Source: Anaerolineales bacterium (lineage in GTDB: Bacteria > Chloroflexota > Anaerolineae > Anaerolineales > UBA4823). From it: DNA of 20,953 nucleotides. A program made the position numbers and the translations under genes. The notes under the pieces were generated by a model. That model saw only the letters and a list, made by a program, of their open reading frames with translations, did no database searches and had not been told where the DNA came from. How positions within the stretch are numbered: position 1 is the stretch's first letter; the number at the start of each line of letters is the position of its first letter. Shown here one piece after another: positions 6,758 to 15,400 of the stretch. The stretch is from positions 1-20,953 of the forward strand of contig JAFGBV010000139.1 of assembly GCA_016932955.1 (NCBI GenBank), read 5' to 3'.

Positions 6758-8316
6758 TGGAACGCGACTGGCGTCGTTTTGCCCCAATTGGATTATATGT
6801 AGCCCTGGTGGCTGTCTTGTTTATCGTGGGATATTATGTAGTGCAACGAAAGGCTGATCTGCCCTTGCAGATTGGTGCAGGTGTCGCGGTGATCGGCATT
6901 GCTGCCTCGATTGCCCTTGACCCGGACCGTTTTCGCCGTTTTCTCATGGGGCGGCAGGCGAAATACGGGAGCAATGCACTGTTGCTGGCAATTGCTTTCG
7001 TGGGCATCCTGGTTGTAGTGAACTACATCGTGTATCAGAATGTTGATGACTGGAAGCTGCGCTGGGATCTTACGGAAGATAAGGAGAATACCCTGGCAGC
7101 AGAAACGGTCGCTGTATTGGAAACCCTGCCGGATACGGTAGTGGCGAAGGCATTTTTTACACCAGATACCGCCAGTGACACAGCGGAAGATTTGCTTGAC
7201 CAGTATGCATTTGCCAGCAAGGGCAGATTCGAATACGAGTTTATCAATCCGAATGAGAATCCTACACTGGCACAAGAAGCGGGGATCGATCAAGACGGCA
7301 CAGTGGTGCTCTACATGGGTGACCAGAAGGAGCCTGTGGAGTTCATCACCGAGGAGGATATGACGGGTGCCTTAATCCGCTTGATGAATCCGGGTGGCGA
7401 TGCGATTTATTTCCTGACCGGACACGGTGAGTTTCCGCTTGACAGTAATGTGGATGAATCTTTTGGATCCTTGAAAGCCAAACTCGAGGCAAAAAACTAC
7501 ATCGTGCAGGAACTCAACCTGCTGGCGACCAACCAGATCCCGGATGATGCAACCGTGATCGTGATGGGCGGTGGATTGAAGCCGATCACTGAAGCAGAAA
7601 TGGCATTGCTCTCTGATTACCTGCAGAATGGCGGTGGATTGGTGCTTTTATCAGAACCGTTGGCAGTGACCGAATTCGGCGATAGCGCTGATCCGATGGC
7701 AGATTACCTATTGGCGAGTTGGGGGATCCGCTTGAGCAACGACATCGTTGTGGATCTGCAAACCCAGCAGGCTTTCATTGCTTATGCTGCTCAGTACGCA
7801 GACCACCCTATTACCCAGAAAATGCGCGGGCTCGCAACGGCTTTTCCGACGGCACGCAGTGTGCTGGCTGATGCGGCCGCGGCCAATGGAGTAAGCCCGG
7901 TGGTGCTGATCTATACTTCTGAAAACTCCTGGGCTGAAACGGATATCGCAGGGCTGGCACAAGGAGTGCTTAACCCGGATGAAGGGATTGATACCTTTGG
8001 GCCGATCTCTCTGGGCGTGGTAGCAGAAGACTACGCCAGCGGGGCTAAGCTGGTGGTAATTGGTGATTCGGAATTTGCTTCGAACGCGTTTTTTACTTCC
8101 CTTGGTAATGGCGATATGATCGTAAATTCCATTGACTGGGCTGCGGGTCAGGAGGATTTGATCAGCTTGACTGCCAAAGAAGCCACCCAACGGGTGCTGG
8201 TGACACCAAAAGTATACACCTTGGGCTTGATTTTCCTGGGCTCGCTGATCATATTACCGGGAATGGTCGTGGTGGGGGGGATTGCCGCCTGGATCATCCG
8301 CAGGAGACGAGGATAG
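6757..8316 (+). CDS. GldG-like ABC transporter auxiliary protein
   Basis: Membrane-anchored partner of the ABC unit, 519 aa from ATG 6757. An in-frame GTG at 6748 would add three residues, but GGAGG at 6744-6748 is correctly spaced (8 nt) for the ATG. Three N-terminal helices (about residues 10-28, 35-54 and 73-92) precede the family hallmark RWDLTEDKENTLAAETVAVL at about 107-126. A large extracytoplasmic Gld_G/DUF4350-like domain follows, with a GHGEFPLD motif and VIGDSEFASN near its end. A final helix (about 487-510) ends in IIRRRRG on the inside. GldG is essential for gliding in Flavobacterium, but related operons occur in non-gliding bacteria. The job here is probably an accessory to export or envelope remodelling; the family call is firm, the function is not. 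Confidence 0.88.
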   Translation: MERDWRRFAPIGLYVALVAVLFIVGYYVVQRKADLPLQIGAGVAVIGIAASIALDPDRFRRFLMGRQAKYGSNALLLAIAFVGILVVVNYIVYQNVDDWKLRWDLTEDKENTLAAETVAVLETLPDTVVAKAFFTPDTASDTAEDLLDQYAFASKGRFEYEFINPNENPTLAQEAGIDQDGTVVLYMGDQKEPVEFITEEDMTGALIRLMNPGGDAIYFLTGHGEFPLDSNVDESFGSLKAKLEAKNYIVQELNLLATNQIPDDATVIVMGGGLKPITEAEMALLSDYLQNGGGLVLLSEPLAVTEFGDSADPMADYLLASWGIRLSNDIVVDLQTQQAFIAYAAQYADHPITQKMRGLATAFPTARSVLADAAAANGVSPVVLIYTSENSWAETDIAGLAQGVLNPDEGIDTFGPISLGVVAEDYASGAKLVVIGDSEFASNAFFTSLGNGDMIVNSIDWAAGQEDLISLTAKEATQRVLVTPKVYTLGLIFLGSLIILPGMVVVGGIAAWIIRRRRG

Positions 8317-8320
8317 GCTT

Positions 8321-8983
8321 ATGGTACGCCGTTCGACCTGGATTATCGTTAGCATTTTTGTGGTGCTACTGGTGGGCGCGCTGCTGCTTGCGCGCGTACA
8401 GAAGGAGGAGGTAGAAGAAGAGCCCACACCCACACTGCAGGTGATAGAAAGCCTGTTTGATATTGATAACCTGGTGGTTGTTCAGATTGACTTTGCCAGC
8501 GCTGACGGTGAGGCGGTGACATTCCAGCGCGATACCGTTGTGGGAGAATGGAGCCTGGCAGGTGCGGAGCCGGGCACTACTGATGTGTTTGCAGCCGGTG
8601 GGATTGCAGGGGAGCTGTTTGCGCTACAAATCCAAACCAGGCTGGACAATATTCCCTCCCTGGGTGCAATGGGCCTGGTTTCTCCAGCATATACCATTTC
8701 GATGACGAAGGATAATGGTGAGAAGATTGTGCTGTATGTGGGCGACCTGACCCCAACGGGGACGGGATATTACATCCAGGTGGACAAGGATGATCCGGTG
8801 GTGGTCTCAAAAGTAAACCTGGATTCGATCCTGGGCGTGTTTGAGACACCTCCGTTGCTGCCAACACCGACACTCGAGGCGACCTTAACCCCTGAAGTGA
8901 GCCTCACCCCGGAGGCTGCGGAAACGGGCACAAACACTGAGGAAACACCACCGGCACAGGAGACTGCAGAGCCCACTCAATAG
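8321..8983 (+). CDS. DUF4340-like membrane-anchored protein
   Basis: 220 aa from ATG 8321, four bases after the GldG-like stop; a frame extension to 8282 exists but lacks a ribosome site. One N-terminal helix (about residues 7-24, after MVRRSTW) anchors it, followed by an acidic stretch KEEVEEEPTPTL and a globular extracytoplasmic part that matches the DUF4340 pattern: the early LFDIDNLVVVQIDF strand, a WSLAG segment and a G-(D/N)-x-TPTG-x-Y-Y segment (GDLTPTGTGYYIQV). The last 35 or so residues are a Thr/Pro/Glu-rich tail (PTLEATLTPEVSLTPE and on). DUF4340 proteins often follow GldG-like genes in Chloroflexota and Cyanobacteria. Inferred role: extracytoplasmic companion of the transporter. 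No clear terminator follows before the sigma gene. Confidence 0.82.
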   Translation: MVRRSTWIIVSIFVVLLVGALLLARVQKEEVEEEPTPTLQVIESLFDIDNLVVVQIDFASADGEAVTFQRDTVVGEWSLAGAEPGTTDVFAAGGIAGELFALQIQTRLDNIPSLGAMGLVSPAYTISMTKDNGEKIVLYVGDLTPTGTGYYIQVDKDDPVVVSKVNLDSILGVFETPPLLPTPTLEATLTPEVSLTPEAAETGTNTEETPPAQETAEPTQ

Positions 8984-9055
8984 GGAGGGGATTGAGGCGA
9001 AACGGATTGACCGAGCATAGAATCATTCCATTTTCATTGCAATTGAAATTGGGGC

Positions 9056-9084
9056 TTGATTCTCAAGTGAAATAGTTGTATTCT
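9056..9084 (+). promoter_or_regulatory. Sigma-70-type promoter of the sigma factor gene
   Basis: TTGATT (9056-9061), 17-nt spacer, TATTCT (9079-9084), in an AT-rich gap of 146 nt. The start point would be near 9091, about 40 nt before the start codon. This suggests the sigma gene is transcribed separately from the ABC operon. Confidence 0.55.
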
Positions 9085-9132
9085 GAATAGTGAAATTTAA
9101 CATTATTCGGTAGTCACCGGTTTGGAGCGATG

Positions 9133-10356
9133 ATGATTGAAGAAGAGTTGATTTCTGCGCTGAGTGAACGTGAAGACGAACATCCTGCAATTGCCCGTTT
9201 GATTGAACTCGGTAGGCAAAAATCATATGTAACGATCGATGATATCCTGAATTTCTTTCCCGAAGCAGAGCAAGACGTTGACCAATTGGAAGAAGCCTTT
9301 GCGGCTTTGATCAGCGCGGGGATCGCCTATGTGGATGAGCCAGCAGCCAGTGGTCCTCCAGAGGATGAACTCGTTGCGGCTGAAGAGGAAGAGTCGGAAG
9401 AGGATCTGCGTAAGGCGGCGATCCTGGATGACAATTACCTGGCAAATATTGATACCGACGATACGATTGGTTTGTATTTAAAAGAAGTGGGGCGGGTGCC
9501 ACTTCTCACGGCGATTGAGGAAGTGGAACTAGCCCAACGGATTGAAAATGGGCGCACTGCGCGCGAAGAGCTGGCGAGGGGCAATGTGAGCTCACGGCAC
9601 CGGGCTGATCTACAGATGCTGATCGAAGATGGCTGGAATGCACGCGAGCATCTGATCACGGCGAACTCCCGCCTGGTGATCAGCGTTGCCAAGAAGTACA
9701 TGGGGCGCGGCGTGCCATTCCTGGATCTGATCCAGGAGGGGAACATTGGCCTGATCCGGGCAGCGAAGAAATTTGATTACCGCCGCGGGCACAAATTTAG
9801 CACTTATGCTACCTGGTGGATTCGCCAGGCGGTGACGCGCGCGATCGCAGACCAGGGACGCACCATTCGCGTTCCGGTGCACATGGGCGACCAGATCAAT
9901 AAGTTGTTGCGTGTACAGCACCAGCTCACCCAACGATTGGGCCGCGATCCAACAGTGGATGAGTTGGCGGAGGCGCTGGAGGTAACACCGCAGAAGGTGG
10001 AGAATATGATTCAGGTGGCGCGACGCCCACTTTCTCTGGAGACACCCACAGATGATGAGGAAGACTCGGTGTTGGGTGATTTCATCCAGGATGAAGAGGT
10101 GCCTGCTCCGGATGAGACGGCAACGTATAACCTGTTACGCGAGCATCTCGATATGATTCTTAACGGGTTGCCACCGCGCGAAGTGCGCATCTTGCAATTG
10201 CGTTATGGCCTGTTGGATGGCCAAGCATATACGCTGGAGGAAGTCGGACGTAAGATGGGGGTGACGCGTGAGCGTGTTCGTCAGATTGAGGCGCAGGCGC
10301 TCAGCCGTTTGCGGCACCCGGCGATCCGACGCCGGCTGCGGGAATACCTGGGATGA
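9133..10356 (+). CDS. sigA: Principal-type RNA polymerase sigma factor (sigma-70 family)
   Basis: Directs RNA polymerase to -35/-10 promoters; about 407 aa. Two ATGs are adjacent (9130, 9133); GGAG at 9124-9127 gives 5 nt spacing to the second, so 9133 is preferred. Residues 1-65 look like a region-1.1-type helical domain, then an acidic linker (about 77-95). Region 1.2 begins at [17 protein letters not shown] (about 110). Region 2 has [28 protein letters not shown] and the -10-recognition block [18 protein letters not shown] (about 222-239). Region 3 follows, and region 4.2 has the helix-turn-helix [20 protein letters not shown] (about 368-387). All match group 1/2 sigmas. It is shorter than E. 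coli RpoD because there is no large non-conserved region insert. Chloroflexota often carry several such paralogues, so the housekeeping assignment is likely but not certain. Confidence 0.93.
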   Translation: MIEEELISALSEREDEHPAIARLIELGRQKSYVTIDDILNFFPEAEQDVDQLEEAFAALISAGIAYVDEPAASGPPEDELVAAEEEESEEDLRKAAILDDNYLANIDTDDTIGLYLKEVGRVPLLTAIEEVELAQRIENGRTAREELARGNVSSRHRADLQMLIEDGWNAREHLITANSRLVISVAKKYMGRGVPFLDLIQEGNIGLIRAAKKFDYRRGHKFSTYATWWIRQAVTRAIADQGRTIRVPVHMGDQINKLLRVQHQLTQRLGRDPTVDELAEALEVTPQKVENMIQVARRPLSLETPTDDEEDSVLGDFIQDEEVPAPDETATYNLLREHLDMILNGLPPREVRILQLRYGLLDGQAYTLEEVGRKMGVTRERVRQIEAQALSRLRHPAIRRRLREYLG

Positions 10357-10360
10357 TCAG

Positions 10361-10389
10361 ACCGGCGGGGAGCAAACCCCGCCGGTTTT
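10361..10389 (+). terminator. Intrinsic terminator of the sigma factor gene
   Basis: ACCGGCGGGG (10361-10370) pairs perfectly with CCCCGCCGGT (10377-10386) around the 6-nt loop AGCAAA, then a TTTC T-rich exit. It starts 4 nt after the stop codon. A textbook terminator. Confidence 0.9.
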
Positions 10390-10407
10390 CTTCATGGAAG
10401 GTGATGA

Positions 10408-11271
10408 GTGAATACTTACAGCGCAATCGATTTTCTGCTACAGGCCCAGGCAGATGCAGGAGGCTGGGGCTATTTCCCCAATCAAAAACCGGTAGTGGAG
10501 CCGACGGCCGCTGCTTTGCTGGCGCTGCATGCTTATGAGGCGACGCAGGCTGCGCTCTCTGTAGGGATTGCATGGCTGGCTTCGACGCAGAACGTGGATG
10601 GGGGCTGGGGGTATAACGCGGAGGATACGGAGAGCAACTGGCATACTGCCTGGGCGGTGCTGGCGCTGCAAAGGATGGGGAATCATCTAAACAGGCTGTT
10701 GCGCGGCCTGGCCTGGCTGGAGAGCGTTCAAACCTCGGAGTTGGCGCGAGATGATTTCTCCAACACGGCAGTGCTGGACGAGGCCGATCCAGCGGTGCTG
10801 TGCTGGTCTTGGCTGCCGGGGGAGGCGACCTGGATAGAGCCTACGGCTCTGGCTGTGCTTGCCTGGCAGGGCGCGGACCAATCACCGACAATTGCGAGAC
10901 GTTTCCAGGCGGCGGTCTCTTTCTTTGAGGAGAGACGCTGCCCTGGCGGGGGGTGGAATGTGGGCAACCCGGTGATGTTCGATACGCCACTGCCACCCAG
11001 ATCACAGCAGACAGCATTGGCGCTGCTGGCTTTGAGGCAGTTGGACAGGCAGAAGATTTGCCCGGAGGATATCCATGCGTTACGAACGGATATGCGGCTG
11101 GACGGGAAAGCGCTGGCGCTGGCATGGGGCAACCTGGCCTTGGAAGGATTGGGGGAGGATCATGCCGAGGATGCTGAATCCTTGGATGCGCTGCAGGAGG
11201 AGGATGGGGGGTGGGAGGGGAATGTGTATACGACGGCTGTAGCCTTGATGGCTGCAAGGGGGGTATTATGA
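10408..11271 (+). CDS. Alpha/alpha-toroid protein with QW motifs (prenyltransferase/squalene-cyclase repeat family)
   Basis: 287 aa from GTG 10408, with GGAAGG (10396-10401) 6 nt upstream. Four QW-type motifs punctuate it: LLQAQADAGGWGY (about 10-22), STQNVDGGWGYN (about 58-69), ERRCPGGGWNVGN (about 175-187) and LQEEDGGWEG (about 261-270), separated by A/L-rich helices typical of terpenoid-cyclase/prenyltransferase (alpha/alpha)6 toroids. It lacks the DxDD acid motif of squalene-hopene cyclases and shows no metal-binding Asp/Cys/His set of protein prenyltransferases, and it is less than half the length of a hopene cyclase. A catalytic role is therefore doubtful; lipid or isoprenoid binding is one guess. 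It has no signal peptide. Its TGA overlaps the ATG of the DUF362 gene (ATGA), so the two are translated together. Only 21 nt separate it from the sigma terminator. Confidence 0.82.
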   Translation: MNTYSAIDFLLQAQADAGGWGYFPNQKPVVEPTAAALLALHAYEATQAALSVGIAWLASTQNVDGGWGYNAEDTESNWHTAWAVLALQRMGNHLNRLLRGLAWLESVQTSELARDDFSNTAVLDEADPAVLCWSWLPGEATWIEPTALAVLAWQGADQSPTIARRFQAAVSFFEERRCPGGGWNVGNPVMFDTPLPPRSQQTALALLALRQLDRQKICPEDIHALRTDMRLDGKALALAWGNLALEGLGEDHAEDAESLDALQEEDGGWEGNVYTTAVALMAARGVL

Positions 11272-12287
11272 GGGAAGGCAAGAGAATGAGCAGGCGGACC
11301 TTCTTGCGCCTTGCAGCGCTGGCAGGGATCGGTGCGGGGGCGGCAATCATCCGGCACAATACTGCCTGGCTGGGTACGGGGAATTTCTTGAGGTGGGTGT
11401 TGCGCGCGCAATTGCAACGGATCAGCCCGCCTGCGATTGTGGCACTAGGAGGTTGTGAGAGCTATTCCGAGAACATTTTAGGCTGCCTGCGCGATCTATG
11501 GACGCAGGCGGAAATGCCGGATCTCAAAGGTAAGCGGGTGTTGGTGAAGCCAAATCTGGTGGATGCGATCGAGTCCAATCCTGTTACAACAGCGCCGCAG
11601 GTGGTGGGGGCTGTAATTGATCTACTGGAGGAGCTTGGCGCTGGTGATGTATCTGTGGGGGATGGATCAGCGTTTCGCCGCGATACCGGGGCTGTGGCGC
11701 AGGATTGTGGCCTAATGGCGGTGTTGGAGATGCGCGATGTACCATTTGTCGATCTGAATTACGATGATCCTGCGCCGGTACCAGTACGGGATGGGTGGCT
11801 GCAACGCTCTGAGGTGCTCTGGTTGCCGCGGCATGTGCGGGAGGCGGATTATATCGTTTCTGTGCCGAAGCTAAAGACGCATCACTGGGCGGGTGTTTCG
11901 TTGAGTATGAAGAACCTGCTGGGGGTCGTACCGGGGTCACGTTATGGTTGGCCTAAGAATTTTATTCACATGAGTTCGCTGAACGCGGCGATTTTGGGAG
12001 TATATGTATTAATGCCGCCTGTGTTGGCGGTGGTGGATGGGATTATTGGGATGGAGGGGGATGGTCCGTTATTTGGCGGAGCAGTGGCGCATGGGGTTCT
12101 GGTAGCGGGGAAGGAGGCTTTGGGGGTAGATGTGGCCTGTGCTCAGCTAATGGGTTTTCAGATCCAGAATATTCCGCATCTGGATGCGGCTGTGTGGGCT
12201 GGCGTGGGGCAGGGCATGCGCATTGAGAGGCAGGGAGAAGATTGGGATGCATTCCAACGTCAATACCAGCCTCCGCCGAGTCTTTGA
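11268..12287 (+). CDS. Tat-exported DUF362 domain protein
   Basis: 339 aa from ATG 11268, which overlaps the toroid stop; a second in-frame ATG at 11286 is possible. The N-terminus carries a twin-arginine signal, SRRTFLRLAALAGIGAGAA at residues 8-26, so the protein is probably exported folded, perhaps with a cofactor. The DUF362 core is clear: GKRVLVKPNLV (about 90-100), VSVGDGSAFRRDT, then VSVPKLKTHHWAGVSLSMKN with LLGVVPG just after it (about 203-229), and VVDGIIGMEGDGP. No Cys-rich ferredoxin domain follows, unlike many longer DUF362 proteins. The family is poorly characterised; related proteins have been proposed to bind Fe-S or act in redox or cofactor steps. The strict coupling with the toroid gene suggests a shared pathway. 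The gene points toward a convergent gene that starts 113 nt further on. Confidence 0.86.
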   Translation: MREGKRMSRRTFLRLAALAGIGAGAAIIRHNTAWLGTGNFLRWVLRAQLQRISPPAIVALGGCESYSENILGCLRDLWTQAEMPDLKGKRVLVKPNLVDAIESNPVTTAPQVVGAVIDLLEELGAGDVSVGDGSAFRRDTGAVAQDCGLMAVLEMRDVPFVDLNYDDPAPVPVRDGWLQRSEVLWLPRHVREADYIVSVPKLKTHHWAGVSLSMKNLLGVVPGSRYGWPKNFIHMSSLNAAILGVYVLMPPVLAVVDGIIGMEGDGPLFGGAVAHGVLVAGKEALGVDVACAQLMGFQIQNIPHLDAAVWAGVGQGMRIERQGEDWDAFQRQYQPPPSL

Positions 12288-12332
12288 CAATGGATTGCCG
12301 GGGGAAGATTTTCCGAAAGCAACATTCAGGAT

Positions 12333-12383
12333 TTGCTTACGGATCACATGCATTGGGCTGTAGGGTGGCAGCTTCATAAGCAA
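12333..12383. repeat. Weak inverted repeat between convergent genes
   Basis: TTGCTTA (12333-12339) and TAAGCAA (12377-12383) could pair, with a smaller GCTG/CAGC pair nested inside. It lies in the 113-nt gap between the DUF362 gene and the convergent Fn3 gene, where a terminator is expected, but the loop is long and there is no T-tract. Confidence 0.25.
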
Positions 12384-12400
12384 TACACGGTATGTGGATC

Positions 12401-15400
12401 TTACTTGTGCACCAGTGGAAGGTAAGCCGGAGGGGGTATCGAGTGGTTGTGCAGGAGCAGGTGAGCAGTTTGATAGTGGCCATAATTTCCTGTTGAATCC
12501 ATTATGGCGACACGCCAATGATAATATAGATCCGTTTGCAAGTTGAGAGGAGGGGATAGCTGGGCGTTAGGTGTTTCTTGCCAGGCGATGAGGGGCCAGA
12601 AGGTGGGAGAGAGGGAGATTTCCCAACGATACATAGCGGCAGAATCGACAACCTGCCAGGAGAAGATGGGAAGACCAACCATCTCGCCATTGGGGAAGAG
12701 GAGGGCGGGGGCGGGAGATCGCTTGATGAAGACGGCTGGCGTACTATATTCGCCTGTGTGACCCAACCCGTCAACCATGGCGACGCGCCAGGTGTAGAGG
12801 CCGTCGGGAAAACCTTTGGCGGGGGTGTAACAGTGTTGGGAGGTGACCGCTTCTTCGAGAATATTATTGAAATCGGTATCGCTGCTCAATTGGAGGAGAT
12901 ATTTCCAGGCGGATAAGAGTGGCGCGTCTTGCGCATAGGCAATGAGGGGTTGCCAGCACAAGGTGGGCATGGTTGCGAATGGCTGCTGCCCAAGTGGGTC
13001 ATCTGGTGAAAGGTTGGTTGGCGAAGGATGCTGGAGGGTGAAATCGGCAACGGCAGACCAACCGTTGAGGATATAGGGGTAGCGGACAACCCGGATACGC
13101 CAGTAATATCTTCCATCTGGAAGGCTGATGGTGGGGGTGTAGCGGTTGTTCTGTGTGGCAATTTGGATGATGCTATTGCTCTCGAAATCCGGATCGGTGG
13201 AGACTTCCAGCTCGTAGTGGGCGGCACCTTCGACCAGATCCCAGGAAAATGCAGGGGTGGTGAGGCTGGTGGAGGTTTGTAAATTCTGAGCGGTCCACCC
13301 GGTGCGCTGGAAGGCATAGCTATTGCTCCAGGCGCCATAGGATATCCCGTTGCTGGCATAGTGAGGCCGAACACGCCAATAATAGGTCTGGTTGCCTTCT
13401 AAATCGTTTACCAGAGTCCCGCTTGGCATGGCGTAGTAAGGTAAATTCGAGTTGAGAGCCAGACTGGCAGCAAGGTTGGAGTGATCGGGGCTGCGATAAA
13501 CTTCAAGCGTCACACCTGCCCAGGGATTGGGTGGCTGCGAATCAGGATCGTAGATATTCTTACCGCTAGGGTAATCCCAATAGAAGGGCGGGATGACGGA
13601 AAGGCTGGATGCGCTCGTGTTGGGCGGGTAGATGAGGTTGATGCGCTCGGTGATGGCAGTGAAGCGGCTGATCAAACCACTGCCAGGTGCATGAGGATCG
13701 GAGGGGACAGAATCCCGGGCAGCCCCCCCTGCATCCACGCTGAGCAGGGCAAGGGAGATACTGCCAGTCTCTTCGCTCATGCCAATGGCGCCGGCAGGGA
13801 CCTGGATCTCGGCATAGCCGGTATTGGAAAACAAGCTGCCACCGAGATTGTCCAGGCGCGCTCCGAAGTCCCAGGAATCACCTTGCCAGGTGTAGATCCA
13901 GGTATCGTGGCTATTGATGGTCGCGCTGATCTGGTCGATAAAGATGGCGTATTCTGGTTGGTGGGCGCTGATTGTGGTGACAGAGTAAGGCCTGGTGGGA
14001 GGGAGGGCTGTGGCACCGGAGCCATCGATATGATCTACATCGAGAAGGAGAAGATAGCTCATATCATCGATGTCCAGGGTAACAGTGAAGCCGAAGTACC
14101 AGTCGGTGCTGGACTGGGCACCGTACAGACTGGTCAGCTCGTAATTCGAGGAGGCGATATCATCAGGATCGCAAGCGAGCAAGAGACGGTTGCGGATATT
14201 GCCGGGAAACCGCAGCTTGCGCCATTCACTTTGGGCAGCTACCTGAAAGCGCCGAACTTCACTCCAATCACTCTCTACTCCGCTGCTGTGAGCGCACACT
14301 CGCCAGTAATAAGTTCCGAAATCGGGGCGGTCCAGGCTACGCTGGGCCAGGCTGAGCGGTGGCGCGTAGACTGGGATGCGGGTCTGGCTTTCGATGGCGA
14401 TGGCAGCTGGGTCAAAGCTGGAGTCGCGACTGATCTGGATGGTGTAATGGTCGGCATCTGGGTATGGCAACCAGGTGAAGAGGGGCATGGCATCGACTGA
14501 TTCATGGGCGTGGAGCGGGGTGAGCAAGGAGGGGCCGTTGGCGCTAATGATCGGTAGGGCTAGGGAGGGATCGAACTGAGCCAGCCAGGTTTGGCTCCAG
14601 GCTGGAGATCCATTTGGAGGATTGATGAGGCAATCTCCAGTTAAAGAGTCGAGGGGACAAACCCGCCAATAGTAATCCTGGCCTGTAAGAGGTGCAAAGT
14701 CATTTAGCAGGGTTGGGGTGGCAGCGGTGCTTTCGGTATCCGTGTACCAGACTGTTGTATCTTCGAAGTGCGGGGAGGTGGCAACTTCAATGCGGTAAGC
14801 CGAAGCCGCAGGACCGCCGATGGGCCAGGGATTGGTGAGCTGGTGCCAGAGGAATATGGGGTAGGCGACTGCGCGTTTCTGGTAAGGATTCAGACAGGAT
14901 TGCCCTATATCACAGATGATTGGGTGGTGGTATGGTGGATAGATGAGAAGCGGGGCGAGCGAGGTGTAATTGCTAACCCAGGATAAGGTTTCACTCGAGG
15001 GGCCTGGATTGCCTTGGGAGTCGAAGGGGGTGACACGCCAATAATAGACCGTGGGAATTTGGATCCTGTAGTATGAGTTGGGAACATAAAAGGGATCAGC
15101 GACATCTTGCTGATCGATGATTTGGGTAAATTGGGCATCCAGAGCAATCTCAATACGGTAATAGCTAGCGCCGGGTATTGCTGTCCAGCTATAAAGGGGC
15201 TGGGATGTGGGACCAGACAGGTCTGTGGGTGTGAGAAGAACAGGCTGTAGTGACCACTGCATCTGGAATTTGCGAGTCTCACTCCATTTTCCGATCACAT
15301 CGCCCGATTGGGCGCGAACGCGCCAGCAATAAATGCCCTGCGGAGTCAATACTGTGGTAGGGGTGTAAGATGTATTGGGCGTTTGGATGGTGTCTCCGGC

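Noticed and set aside
9030..9050. AT-rich imperfect palindrome (TTTCA...TGAAA around TTGCAA) upstream of the sigma promoter
   Set aside because: The arms are only 5 bp and the region is AT-rich, so chance is likely; it may just be an UP-like tract. Not counted as a terminator because the stem is too weak.
13481..14500. Open frame of 339 codons on the plus strand
   Set aside because: It lies wholly inside the Fn3-repeat gene on the other strand, whose signal peptide, repeats and terminal motif are coherent. The plus translation shows no domain or start signal.
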